Shown here: positions 1 through 8,286 of the stretch, piece after piece
How the letters are laid out: each line of letters begins with the position of its first letter
Position numbering within the stretch: the stretch's first letter is position 1
From: Pseudomonas paraversuta
GTDB taxonomy: Bacteria; Pseudomonadota; Gammaproteobacteria; Pseudomonadales; Pseudomonadaceae
Assembly: GCF_904063065.1 (NCBI RefSeq)
Contig: NZ_CAJFCL010000008.1
Location: 186,001-250,000, forward strand
Length of the DNA stretch: 64,000 nucleotides
Direction of reading: 5' to 3'
Made by a program: the position numbers and the translations under genes
Notes under the pieces: generated by a model
What the model saw: only the letters and a program-made list of their open reading frames with translations
Told to the model about the DNA's origin: nothing
Databases searched by the model: none

Positions 1-1
1 C

Positions 2-136
2 CCGAAATTCCATCAGGCCAGCCAGTGCTTTGCCGAGCCGGACCCGGCCACCGCGGCGTACTGGTACGAAACCATCCTCAGCCACGACCCTGAGAATGCC
101 GAAGCCAAGGCGCGCTTTGAGGAGTTGAAACCGTGA
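2..136 (+). CDS. 3' end of an unidentified gene (C-terminal 44 residues), cut by the window edge
   Basis: An open frame enters from the left edge and stops at TGA 134-136. The visible tail contains residues such as CFAEPDPATAAYWYETIL and then DPENAEAKARFEELK, ending in KP. This acidic, helical, TPR-like tail is too short to classify. Its stop overlaps the GTG start of the next gene by two bases, so the two are almost certainly co-transcribed and translationally coupled. Because the next genes resemble the PpkA/TagRST module, a Ser/Thr protein kinase is a reasonable guess for this product, but nothing visible in the tail proves it. Confidence 0.6.
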   Translation, partial: PKFHQASQCFAEPDPATAAYWYETILSHDPENAEAKARFEELKP

Positions 137-2118
137 GCCGTTTTGCATTGGCTGCCAGCGCTTTGCTGGCGCTGACCATCGGCAGCTCGCTGGCCCGCGC
201 CGACGACAAGCCCTTGATTCAGGAAGGCAAGAAAACTCTGTTCCAGCGCGTGTTGACCACCCCGGGTTGTCAGCTCAGCAGTGCTGCTGGCGGTGATGCC
301 GGTGCGGCGCAGCCAACATTCAGCCGCTTTTACGTATATGAACGGGCCCAGGCGGGTAATGCCGAGTGGCTCAAGGTCGGCCCTGACAGCTACGGCAAAA
401 CTATCGGCTGGTTGCCTGCAGCCTGTACCACGGACTGGAAGATGCAGCTCACGCTGGCATTCACCAACCCGGCCAACCGCGACCGTCTGATGTTCTTCAA
501 AGACCGCGCCACCCTTGAAGGCATCCTCGATGCCCCGGACCCGGTGAGCAAAGTCGCGCCGTTGCGCGCCAAGCTCAAGCAAGGAGTACAGGCTCCGGGA
601 GTACTGGCCCAGGAGCCGGAATACTTCGTTGACCTGCACAAGCAGTTTTACTTGCTGCCGGTGTTGAGCGGCGAAGAAGTCATGACCGAAGAAGGCTTTC
701 GCACCCGCCTGTTGAATGTAGCGTCGGTGAGCAAGGCTGAAGACAAACCGCTGCAGGCCGGCGCAAACCCAGGCGCTACGGGGGCCGCGAAATCCAGCCA
801 GTTGAAGGAATTCAGCGCGGCGGTGGTGTTTGTCATCGACTCCACGATCTCGATGGATCCTTATATCGACCGTACCCGCGAGGCCATTCGCAAGGTCTAC
901 AAACAGATTGAAAGCGAGAACCTGGGTAATCAGGTCAAGTTCGGTCTGGTGGCATTCCGTTCCAGCACCCAAGCCGTACCCGGCCTGGAATACGTGAGCA
1001 AAATGTACGCCGACCCGAACAAGGTCACCGGCAGCGAAGATTTTCTGGCCAGGGTGGCTGACCTCAAACAGGCCAAAGTCTCGAGCAAGGCCTTTGATGA
1101 GGACTCGCTCGCGGGCGTGATGCACAGTATCGACAAAGTGGACTGGACCCAGTTCGGTGCGCGCTACGTGGTGTTGATCACCGATGCGGGTGCCATCGAG
1201 GGCGACGACCCACTGAGCAGCACCGGGCTGAGCGCTGACCAGGTGCGCCTTGAGGCGGCCAACCCCGGCGTTGCGATTTACACCCTGCACTTGAAAACGC
1301 CGGCCGGGATCAAAGATCACGGCAAAGCCGAAGCGCAATATCAAAACCTGTCGACTTACCCGGGCACCAATACCTCGCTGTACTACCCGGTCAACGCCGG
1401 TGACGTGCAAGCATTCGGGCGCAAAGTGGATGCGCTGGCCAGCGCGATTACCTCCCAGGTCAAGGCCGCCTACATGGGCGACGATGCCATTGGCAGCGCG
1501 CTGAACGCCAAGCAAGCGCCTGTCGCCGGCAAAGACCCGGCCGAGCAAAAACTGCTGGATGACGCGGCCCTGATCGGCCACGCGATGCAACTGGCGTACC
1601 TCGGTGAAAAAACCAACAGTCAGGCGCCGCCAGTGTTTCAGGCGTGGATCACTGACCGCGACCTGATCAAGCAAAACATCCCCACCACCGATGTCCGGGT
1701 GTTACTGACCAAGTCACAGCTCAGCGATTTGAGCGACGTGATGAAGCAGATTCTGGATGCCGCCAACGAAGGCCTGATTTCGCCGACCGAGATGTTCGAT
1801 CGCCTGCGTTCCGTCGCCGCGACCATGGGCGCCGATCCCAATCAGCTCAAGCAGAACGGCAACGCCAGGCTGGCGGACATGGGTGTGCTCGGTGAGTACC
1901 TCGAAGACCTGCCGTACCAGAGCGAAGTCCTCAACCTGGATGAAGAAACCTGGAAGAGCTGGGATGGTCTGGCCCAGGAGAAATTCATTCGTAACCTGAA
2001 CACCAAGCTGCGCCACTACCAGCGTTACAACGCTGACGTGGACCGTTGGGTGGCCTTGGCCAAAGACAGCGATGCACGGGACAACGTGTACCCGGTGCCA
2101 TTGGAAATGATGCCTTAA
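133..2118 (+). CDS. Secreted von Willebrand factor A protein resembling the C-terminal half of the T6SS kinase PpkA
   Basis: 661 residues with a GTG start overlapping the upstream stop. Residues 1-23 form a clear Sec signal peptide ending ARA|DD, so the protein is exported. An SH3-like or linker region covers about 30-200. A VWA domain starts near residue 230, with the metal-site motif DSTIS (a DxTxS variant of DxSxS) followed by helix YIDRTREAIRKVYKQI and a second conserved segment VLITDAGAIEGDD near 350. The C-terminal 250 residues are helical. This arrangement resembles the periplasmic VWA part of PpkA, the threonine kinase that triggers the H1-T6SS; here the VWA part is its own gene. It is first in a tight run with TagT-, TagS- and TagR-like genes, spaced 10 bp from the next. 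The VWA call is secure; the PpkA relationship is inferred from context and motif resemblance. Confidence 0.8.
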   Translation: MSRFALAASALLALTIGSSLARADDKPLIQEGKKTLFQRVLTTPGCQLSSAAGGDAGAAQPTFSRFYVYERAQAGNAEWLKVGPDSYGKTIGWLPAACTTDWKMQLTLAFTNPANRDRLMFFKDRATLEGILDAPDPVSKVAPLRAKLKQGVQAPGVLAQEPEYFVDLHKQFYLLPVLSGEEVMTEEGFRTRLLNVASVSKAEDKPLQAGANPGATGAAKSSQLKEFSAAVVFVIDSTISMDPYIDRTREAIRKVYKQIESENLGNQVKFGLVAFRSSTQAVPGLEYVSKMYADPNKVTGSEDFLARVADLKQAKVSSKAFDEDSLAGVMHSIDKVDWTQFGARYVVLITDAGAIEGDDPLSSTGLSADQVRLEAANPGVAIYTLHLKTPAGIKDHGKAEAQYQNLSTYPGTNTSLYYPVNAGDVQAFGRKVDALASAITSQVKAAYMGDDAIGSALNAKQAPVAGKDPAEQKLLDDAALIGHAMQLAYLGEKTNSQAPPVFQAWITDRDLIKQNIPTTDVRVLLTKSQLSDLSDVMKQILDAANEGLISPTEMFDRLRSVAATMGADPNQLKQNGNARLADMGVLGEYLEDLPYQSEVLNLDEETWKSWDGLAQEKFIRNLNTKLRHYQRYNADVDRWVALAKDSDARDNVYPVPLEMMP

Positions 2119-2128
2119 CGGGACGCCC

Positions 2129-2848
2129 ATGCTCGATATTCAGGACATGCTGGTGCGCCGTGGCAGCGGTGCGCAGGCCCATAGCGTGCGGTTGCCGGCC
2201 TTGCAGGTAAAGGCCGGCGAAATCCTCGCCATCACCGGCGAAAGCGGCTGTGGCAAAAGTACCCTGCTCGAAGCCATCGGCCTGCTGCTGATGCCCGTCG
2301 AACTGGGGCGCTTCAGCCTTGGTCCGGCGCGTCATGAGCCAGGGGCCAAGGCACTGGATATAGCCCGCATGCTCGCGGCCAATGACCAGCCGGCGTTGTC
2401 GGCGGTGCGTTCGCGGCATCTGGGGTTCATCTTGCAAAGTGGCGGCTTGCTACCGTTTTTGAGCGTGCGCGACAACATCACACTGCCCCGCCGCCTGCTC
2501 GGCATGCCGGTCGAGAGTGCGCAGGTCGAGCGTGCAGTGCAGGCGCTGCGGCTGGAGGGCTTGCTGGACAAGTTGCCCCAGGCCTTGTCCATCGGCGAAC
2601 GCCAGCGCGTGGCGTGCGTGCGGGCTATCGCCCATGAGCCGCAGTTGCTGCTGGCCGATGAGCCCACCGCGGCACTTGATCCCCACAGCGCCAGGCGTTT
2701 GTTTGAATTGTTGCTGAGTCTGGTGAATGAGCTGGGCTTGAGCGCACTGGTGGTGTCCCATGACTGGGCGCTGGTGCGCGACTTTGGTTTGCCGCGTCTG
2801 GGTGCCATCAGCGGTCAGGGAGAAACACGCTTTGAAGCCATGGATTAG
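2129..2848 (+). CDS. ABC transporter ATPase, TagT/LolD-like
   Basis: 239 residues. Walker A is GESGCGKST at 37-45. A signature-like segment SIGERQRVACVRAIA begins near 153 (SIGER in place of LSGGQ), followed at once by Walker B LLLADEP, then the H-loop region VVSHDWALV near 210. It is a stand-alone ATPase of the LolD/MacB class, which powers work by a partner permease on periplasmic proteins or lipoproteins rather than classic transport. The next gene overlaps it by 17 bp and encodes an FtsX/MacB-type permease, so the two form one complex. In P. aeruginosa the equivalent pair is TagT-TagS, acting upstream of PpkA. The degenerate signature suggests it may not be a fast transporter. Family call firm; Tag assignment by context. 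Confidence 0.88.
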   Translation: MLDIQDMLVRRGSGAQAHSVRLPALQVKAGEILAITGESGCGKSTLLEAIGLLLMPVELGRFSLGPARHEPGAKALDIARMLAANDQPALSAVRSRHLGFILQSGGLLPFLSVRDNITLPRRLLGMPVESAQVERAVQALRLEGLLDKLPQALSIGERQRVACVRAIAHEPQLLLADEPTAALDPHSARRLFELLLSLVNELGLSALVVSHDWALVRDFGLPRLGAISGQGETRFEAMD

Positions 2849-4055
2849 CCGCCTCGGCCTGCTCGGCAAGCTGGCGGTCGAAGACCTCTGGCATGACCGC
2901 AAAGTGTCCTTGTGCATCGCCGCGTCGCTGGTGGCGGTGATCGCACCGCTGTTGCTGCTGTTCGGGCTCAAGCATGGCGTAGTCAGCCAGTTGCAGAACG
3001 AACTGCTCAGCGACCCGCGCAACCTTGAAGTGAAAATGCTCAGTAGCGGCAATTACGACACCGCCTGGATCGAGGGTTTGCGCCAGCGACCTGAAGTCGG
3101 TTTCGCCATCGGCCAGACCCGTTCGCTGAATACGCAGGCCGACCTGCTGGTGGGCCTGCAGCGTTTTGTCGAAAACGCCGAAATTATCCCCAGCGCGGCG
3201 GCTGACCCGTTGCTGAACCTGCCCGATATCACGTTGAGTGCCAATCAGGTGATCCTCAGTGCCCGTGCCGCCCAACGTCTGCAAGCCGATGTCGGCGACA
3301 GCGTGCGGGTGCGGGTGAGCCGACGTCTGGACGGCATCAATGAGCGCGGCGAGCTGAATCTGATCGTGGTCGCGGTGCTCGACGCCGCCCGCTTTGGCCG
3401 CGCCGCCGGTTTCGTTGCACCGCCGTTATTGCTCGAGCTGGAACGCTTTCGCGATGGCTATCAGGTCCCGGCGTTTGGCCTTGCTACCGGCAAACCGGTC
3501 GGCGACTTGCAGCCGCTGTATGCCCGCGCCCGGGTCTATGCCCGTGATATCGATAGCGTGGCGCCGCTGGAACGCTGGCTGAACCAGCAGAACATCGAGA
3601 CATCGAGCCGCCTGGCCGATATCGACAACGTCAAAGCCATCAACCATGTACTGGGGCTGATCTTTGGCGTGATCGCCGGGGCCGCTCTGATTGGCTGCAT
3701 CGCCTCGATGATCGGTGCGTTCCTGGCCAATATCGACCGCAAACGCAAAAGCCTGGCGGTTCTGCGATTACTGGGCTTCAGCAGCCCGGCAGTGGCCGGG
3801 TTCGTGATCGCTCAGGCATTGCTCTTAAGCCTGGCCGGCTATGTCGGCGGGCTGGCGTTTTATGGCGTGGGCAGCCTGCTGTTCGACCATCTGCTGGGCA
3901 GCAGTCAGGCCACCGGCACCTTTGTCTGCCACATCACTGTCTGGCACGGGCTGGCAGCCCTGCTGATCGCCCTGTTGGTCGCTGCACTGGTCGCCGTGAT
4001 CGGCGCCCTGCGGGCCATCAGCATCCAACCTGCGGAGAGTCTGCGTGAGTTATAA
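2832..4055 (+). CDS. FtsX/MacB-type ABC permease, TagS-like
   Basis: 407 residues using TTG at 2832, chosen because GGGAG lies about nine bases upstream and because it gives a basic N-terminus (KPWISR) ahead of the first membrane helix at about 28-53. A large periplasmic domain follows (about 55-260), then three C-terminal membrane helices, including the LGLIFGVIAGAALIGCIASM segment. This four-helix topology with one big periplasmic loop is that of MacB, LolC/E and TagS. The start lies inside the ATPase gene and the end overlaps the next gene by 11 bp, so the three genes are translationally coupled. The likely role is an inner-membrane component transmitting a periplasmic signal, or moving or sensing an exported protein, with the preceding ATPase. 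Confidence 0.82.
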   Translation: MKPWISRLGLLGKLAVEDLWHDRKVSLCIAASLVAVIAPLLLLFGLKHGVVSQLQNELLSDPRNLEVKMLSSGNYDTAWIEGLRQRPEVGFAIGQTRSLNTQADLLVGLQRFVENAEIIPSAAADPLLNLPDITLSANQVILSARAAQRLQADVGDSVRVRVSRRLDGINERGELNLIVVAVLDAARFGRAAGFVAPPLLLELERFRDGYQVPAFGLATGKPVGDLQPLYARARVYARDIDSVAPLERWLNQQNIETSSRLADIDNVKAINHVLGLIFGVIAGAALIGCIASMIGAFLANIDRKRKSLAVLRLLGFSSPAVAGFVIAQALLLSLAGYVGGLAFYGVGSLLFDHLLGSSQATGTFVCHITVWHGLAALLIALLVAALVAVIGALRAISIQPAESLREL

Positions 4056-5592
4056 ATCTGTTGTTGCGCTCGCATTCCTGAGCCTTGGCTACCTGCCCGG
4101 CGCCTCGGCGGCGGCCTGGGACGAGAAATTCTACAACCCGGCCGCCGACGCCAGTGACGTCGTATTGCCCATGCCCTGCGACGGCTCGATGGTATTTCGC
4201 AAGGTGTTCATTCCCGTTACCGGCCCGCTGGACGACTACCCGATCAATATCGGTCAGGACAGCGCCGAATGGGGGTATGTGGAGCAGAAGCGCCCCGCGT
4301 TTATTTCCGGCAGTTTCACCGGCAGCAAAACCGACAAATCCCGTTATTACTTGATGGCCAAGTACGAGATGAGCCAGTTGCAGTATCAGGCTCTGACCGA
4401 TGAAACCTGCCCGGTGCCGTCGAACAAGCTGCGCTTGGCGCAGGTGGCGATCAGTTGGGTACAAGCCATCGAAGTGGCCGACAAATACAACCTGTGGTTG
4501 CGTAAAAACGCTGCCGCCGCGCTGCCCAAGGAAGATGGTGCGCTGGGCTTTTTGCGCCTGCCGACCGAAACCGAATGGGAGTTCGCCGCCCGTGGCGGGC
4601 TGGAAGTGGGTGCCGCCGAATTCAGCGATACACGCTACCCGATGCCGGACGGCCTGAACGCTTATGAGTGGTTCGGCGGTGCGCAATCGTCCAACGGCAA
4701 GCTGCAACTGGGCGGGTTACAAAAACCCAACCCGCTGGGCCTGCACGACATGCTCGGTAATGCCGATGAAATGATGTTCGAGCCCTTTCGCCTGAATAAA
4801 CTCGACCGGCAACACGGTCAGGCCGGCGGCTATGTGGTACGCGGTGGCAACTACCTGACGCCCCAGGCGGACGTGCGCACGTCCTTGCGCAAAGAGGAGC
4901 CTTACTACAACGCCGACGGCCAGGTTAAGAATAAAACCACCGGCCTGCGGCTGGTTCTGGTGTCGCCGACACTGACCTCGCGCGAGCGTGTGGGCAGCAT
5001 CGAAAAGAGTTGGCAGAGCCTCGGCACGGGCGCTGTCCAGGGTGACACCGGGAAAGACCGCGGCGCGGTCCAGGAGCTGAACTCGCTGGCCTCCGCGGTG
5101 GAAGACAAGGCCCTCAAAGAAAAGCTCCAGGCCCTGGAAAACCAGCTGCGTGCCAGCAATCAGCAGCAGGAAGAAACCCGCGACCAGGCGATTCGCGCCA
5201 GCCTCAATCTGGGGGCGTTCCTGTGTACCAAAATGCTCGATGACGGCCAGTACCTGGACTTCCTGCAGAAAAATTACGCCCTCAATTGCGAGTCCGAAGA
5301 CAAGGACCCGAGCTGCGACATGCGCAAAGGCAAGCTGGACGAACAGAAAGACCGTCTGCACAAACTCAGCCGTTATTACGCCAGCAGCCTGGTGGAGTCG
5401 GCGTCCTTGTACGGCCAGTCCCTGCTGGAACCGCAGGTGCCGGTGATGGAAGAAATCATCGGCCAGAACAAACAACTGCAAGAACTCAAACCTTACCTGC
5501 GCACTCACTGGGCGAATCAGAAGACCTATCTGCAAAAGCAGAGGATCGACACTGACGCCTGGTTGAAGAGCTGCAAATCGGTCACCCAATAA
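4045..5592 (+). CDS. Exported formylglycine-generating-enzyme-fold protein, TagR-like (SUMF1 family)
   Basis: 515 residues, GTG start overlapping the permease gene. Residues 1-22 are a signal peptide (cleavage near ASA|AAW). An FGE-sulfatase (SUMF1) fold covers about 50-310, recognisable by LRLPTETEWEFAARGG near 170, NPLGLHDMLGNADEM near 230, YVVRGGNY near 270 and GLRLVL at its end. At the position where true formylglycine enzymes carry a cysteine (G-F-R-C) this protein has GLRLV, so catalytic sulfatase modification is unlikely. The C-terminal 200 residues are helical or coiled-coil, with several cysteines that could form disulfides. TagR of P. aeruginosa is likewise a periplasmic, non-catalytic member that promotes PpkA activation. 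By analogy this protein would regulate the VWA protein or kinase at the periplasmic face; that role is inferred. Confidence 0.82.
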   Translation: MSYKSVVALAFLSLGYLPGASAAAWDEKFYNPAADASDVVLPMPCDGSMVFRKVFIPVTGPLDDYPINIGQDSAEWGYVEQKRPAFISGSFTGSKTDKSRYYLMAKYEMSQLQYQALTDETCPVPSNKLRLAQVAISWVQAIEVADKYNLWLRKNAAAALPKEDGALGFLRLPTETEWEFAARGGLEVGAAEFSDTRYPMPDGLNAYEWFGGAQSSNGKLQLGGLQKPNPLGLHDMLGNADEMMFEPFRLNKLDRQHGQAGGYVVRGGNYLTPQADVRTSLRKEEPYYNADGQVKNKTTGLRLVLVSPTLTSRERVGSIEKSWQSLGTGAVQGDTGKDRGAVQELNSLASAVEDKALKEKLQALENQLRASNQQQEETRDQAIRASLNLGAFLCTKMLDDGQYLDFLQKNYALNCESEDKDPSCDMRKGKLDEQKDRLHKLSRYYASSLVESASLYGQSLLEPQVPVMEEIIGQNKQLQELKPYLRTHWANQKTYLQKQRIDTDAWLKSCKSVTQ

Positions 5593-5624
5593 GCCCAATA
5601 CCTGCTTCAACAAGGAGAAATACG

Positions 5625-6338
5625 ATGATGCGCAGCCTGTGGTCCTCTTCCAAGTTACTGATCAGTTCTGTACTCACAGGCAGCCTGCTGTTGGGCGGTT
5701 GCGCCAGCACGGGCAGCAGCATGGTCGATCCGCGCCTGACCCAGAGCTCGGACGCCCAGTTCTTCAGCAAGTCGGGCTATCAGGCCTGCGCCATGGGGGT
5801 CGGTACCGGTGTATTGGCCTGTGTACTGGCCGATAGCGGCAATAAAACCGTGTGCATGATTGCTGCGGGTGTCACCGCATGTGGCGTGGCAATGGGCGCC
5901 AACTACTACCTGGATCAGCGTCGCAGCGAATACTCCAACACCAGCGAGCGTTTGCAGAAGTACAACAGCGATGTGCAGCTGGACACCCAAAAAGTAGTGT
6001 CGCGTACCGCGACGGCTCAGCAGGTGATCAAGGATGACCAGGCGCAGATCGCGCAGATCAAGCGCGACCTGGCCAGCAAGAAAATCGATCAGGCCCAGGC
6101 TAAAAAACAAATCGCCATGGTTGACGGCAACATTGCTCAGTTGCGCCAGGAGCTGGACAACATGCGGGTCAAGGTCAAGGGCTACAACGACGTGGTGCAA
6201 GCCGAGCGTGCCCAGGGCAATGCCCCGGAGCTCAAGCAAATCGACGCCAATATCTCGAAGATGAACGAGAAAGTCGCCAGCCTGCAAAAAGAAGTCGATG
6301 GCTTGTACAGCCAGCGCTCTGCAATCACTCTGGGTTGA
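5625..6338 (+). CDS. Lipoprotein with glycine-rich hydrophobic segment and long coiled coil (TagQ-like position)
   Basis: 237 residues preceded by AAGGAG. The signal peptide ends in the lipobox LLGG|C at about residue 26. Residues 50-95 are Gly/Ala/Cys-rich and hydrophobic (GVGTGVLACVLAD, MIAAGVTACGVAMGA), reminiscent of a membrane-inserting glycine-zipper region. From about 100 to the end there is a continuous heptad-patterned coiled coil. No serine or acidic residue at +2 after the cysteine suggests inner-membrane retention, so outer-membrane sorting is likely (C-A-S). It sits where the TagR-TagQ pair would be expected, and TagQ is an outer-membrane lipoprotein that localises TagR. I cannot show sequence homology to TagQ. 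Confidence 0.72.
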   Translation: MMRSLWSSSKLLISSVLTGSLLLGGCASTGSSMVDPRLTQSSDAQFFSKSGYQACAMGVGTGVLACVLADSGNKTVCMIAAGVTACGVAMGANYYLDQRRSEYSNTSERLQKYNSDVQLDTQKVVSRTATAQQVIKDDQAQIAQIKRDLASKKIDQAQAKKQIAMVDGNIAQLRQELDNMRVKVKGYNDVVQAERAQGNAPELKQIDANISKMNEKVASLQKEVDGLYSQRSAITLG

Positions 6339-6342
6339 GACG

Positions 6343-6846
6343 ATGAACGCACGATTGATACTGGGTTTCGGTGTTTTGCTGGCGTTGTCCGGTTGCGCCA
6401 CACAGCCGGGTGAATGTGATGCCGGCAACCGTGACGCCGGGCTGTTCACCAAAATGAACTGCGACGCCGGTGGCGGTTACAGCGAGCAGATTCGTCAAAA
6501 CGAATTGGCGCTGGCCAAGTCGCAGCAGGAAAATGCGCTGTTCCATCAGGTCTACGAAAACATTGCCGCGCAACAGGCGGTGTCGCGCACCGACCTGCTG
6601 GGCCAGCAAAAGTCCCAGGCGGCATTGAACCAGTCGCTGAACCAGTTACTGGGTTCGCTCAAAGCCCGCAGTGGCAACAAGGCGCAGGTACAGCAGCAGA
6701 TTGCCGGGCTTGAACAGCAGCTCCAGGCCGCCCGTGCCAAGCCGGCCAGCAGCGCTGATCCGGCGGTGGTGGCCGCCAGGCAGCAGGAGCTCAAGACGTT
6801 GCAGAAGAAGGTGAACCAGCTGCAATTCAGCCTCGGTTACGAATAA
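6343..6846 (+). CDS. Second small coiled-coil lipoprotein
   Basis: 167 residues, starting at ATG 6343, 4 bp after the previous stop. Lipobox ALSG|C at about residue 18, then a Cys/Asp/Gly-rich stretch with the repeat-like words CDAGNRDAG and CDAGGG near 25-45, then coiled coil to the end (QQQIAGLEQQLQAARAK and LKTLQKKVNQLQ). It looks like a shorter relative or partner of the preceding lipoprotein: both have a lipid anchor followed by a periplasmic coiled coil of Gln/Lys-rich heptads. The longer in-frame opening from 6298 is rejected because it would destroy the signal peptide. Function unknown; co-transcription with the VWA/Tag-like genes is clear. Confidence 0.72.
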   Translation: MNARLILGFGVLLALSGCATQPGECDAGNRDAGLFTKMNCDAGGGYSEQIRQNELALAKSQQENALFHQVYENIAAQQAVSRTDLLGQQKSQAALNQSLNQLLGSLKARSGNKAQVQQQIAGLEQQLQAARAKPASSADPAVVAARQQELKTLQKKVNQLQFSLGYE

Positions 6847-6907
6847 CCCTGCATCCCCGTCCAGTCGGCGGCCAAGTGCCGCCGACCCTTTTTCAGGAAG
6901 CCACTGC

Positions 6908-8155
6908 ATGCAGCGCATTACCCGGGATGAGCACGCCAGCTCTACAGAGCTGGATGTGCTGGAAGCGAAAATTGCGCTGATCCTCAAGCATTTCCCGCCG
7001 TCGGTGGCGAGCGTCTACGCGATCCCGCGCATCGGCAGCGGCAATGTGGTGGAGTGGTGGACGGAGCTGGGCGGCCAGCCTACGCGCTTCCACGAGTTGA
7101 ACGAAGATCAGCAGGCGGCGTTGCTGGAACGCTATCGCCAGCGCCAGGAAACCCTGGGCTTGCTGGCCGATGAGCTGGTCGCGCGCGGCCAGGCCGAACA
7201 GGCCGCCAGCTTGCGTTCACTGATCCGCCCGCCGGACCTGAACAATCTGTACAGCGTCAACGGTGACCCGGTTGTGGTGCGTTGGGGGCTGCAGCCGCGG
7301 GCTGCGGTCGTGGCCCCGCCGCCGGCACCCGCGCCAGCCCCGCGTCCGGTGGTGCGCCGGGTAATAGTGTGGCGGGTCTGGCGCGGCTGGTTGTGGCTGC
7401 TTGCCGGGTTATTGGGGTTGGGGCTGTTGCTGTGGGCGTTGTGGCAGTGGCGTTTGCCACTGATGAACCTGTGGCCGGGCCAGAGCAGTTATGCCTGTCG
7501 GGCCAAGGTACCGGGTGGCGGGGAGCTGCCGCCGGAGTTTGTGGTGATTCTGGACACCTCGGGCTCGATGAACCTGAACATTGCCGCCACCAAGGCTGAC
7601 GAAGACTGGTATTTCAAGACGCGCCCCCGACCGGCGGCTGACGACCCGCGCACAATCAGGATGTTCAGCCCACAAACCCGGCTGGACGTGGCCAAGGCCT
7701 CGTTGTCGGGAATGATCAATAACCTGCACCCGGACATTGATACGCGCTTGATGACCTTCGCCGGCTGTTCGCAACAACCGGATCACGGCGTTTTCAACGC
7801 GGCCCGGCGTGGGCAATTAATCGACGGGATTCAGCGTTTGAACGCCGACGACGGTACTCCCCTGGCGTCGAGCCTGAAAAAGGCCGCGCGCACGGTCAAC
7901 GGCCGTGACCGCGATGCGGTGATTGTGATGTTTGTCGACGGTGACGATGGCTGTAACCAGAACGTGTGCAAGGTGGCGCAGACCATTGCCACCGAACAGC
8001 CGCGTCTGCGGGTCAACGTGGTCAATATTGGCGACAGCTCGCTGTCTGACTGCATCGCTGAAAATACCGGAGGCAGTATTTACTCCAGTCGCAACGCCAG
8101 CGATTTGGCCGATGCGTTGAAAGAGGCCACCGGCCCGGTTTCGGAATGTGAATGA
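6908..8155 (+). CDS. Membrane-anchored von Willebrand factor A protein closing the Tag-like cluster
   Basis: 415 residues with AGGAAG eight bases ahead of the ATG. The N-terminal 130 residues are soluble, acidic and helical and lack a signal peptide. A Pro/Ala-rich linker (residues 135-155) leads to one strong membrane helix (about 160-180, tryptophan- and leucine-rich). After the helix comes a VWA domain with an intact MIDAS: DTSGS near 218, then LMTFAGCSQQ near 280 and MFVDGDDGC near 340. Paired cysteines suggest an oxidising compartment, so a cytoplasmic N-terminus with periplasmic VWA is likely. The topology (cytosolic domain, one helix, periplasmic VWA) matches PpkA except that the cytosolic part shows no kinase motifs. 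It is the last gene of the run; 131 bp separate it from comM. Confidence 0.78.
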   Translation: MQRITRDEHASSTELDVLEAKIALILKHFPPSVASVYAIPRIGSGNVVEWWTELGGQPTRFHELNEDQQAALLERYRQRQETLGLLADELVARGQAEQAASLRSLIRPPDLNNLYSVNGDPVVVRWGLQPRAAVVAPPPAPAPAPRPVVRRVIVWRVWRGWLWLLAGLLGLGLLLWALWQWRLPLMNLWPGQSSYACRAKVPGGGELPPEFVVILDTSGSMNLNIAATKADEDWYFKTRPRPAADDPRTIRMFSPQTRLDVAKASLSGMINNLHPDIDTRLMTFAGCSQQPDHGVFNAARRGQLIDGIQRLNADDGTPLASSLKKAARTVNGRDRDAVIVMFVDGDDGCNQNVCKVAQTIATEQPRLRVNVVNIGDSSLSDCIAENTGGSIYSSRNASDLADALKEATGPVSECE

Positions 8156-8286
8156 TCGCGGCGAGTCTGCCCGGCGTTTAACGCGCTGACGACCGGGGCT
8201 CGCAACACATTCCGTATCCATTGCGACCCTGCCCCGGGTCGTTGATTCGCGCAGGATGGACGCTTTGTGAACTCAAGGAGTGAGTC

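Noticed and set aside
13..1674. 553-codon frame antisense to the first VWA gene
   Set aside because: The plus-strand gene has a signal peptide and VWA motifs and tight coupling to its neighbours.
133..8155. Idea that the cluster is a classic T6SS or a plain macrolide (MacAB) exporter
   Set aside because: No T6SS structural proteins are present and there is no membrane-fusion protein; the TagR-like and VWA genes argue for a signalling module.
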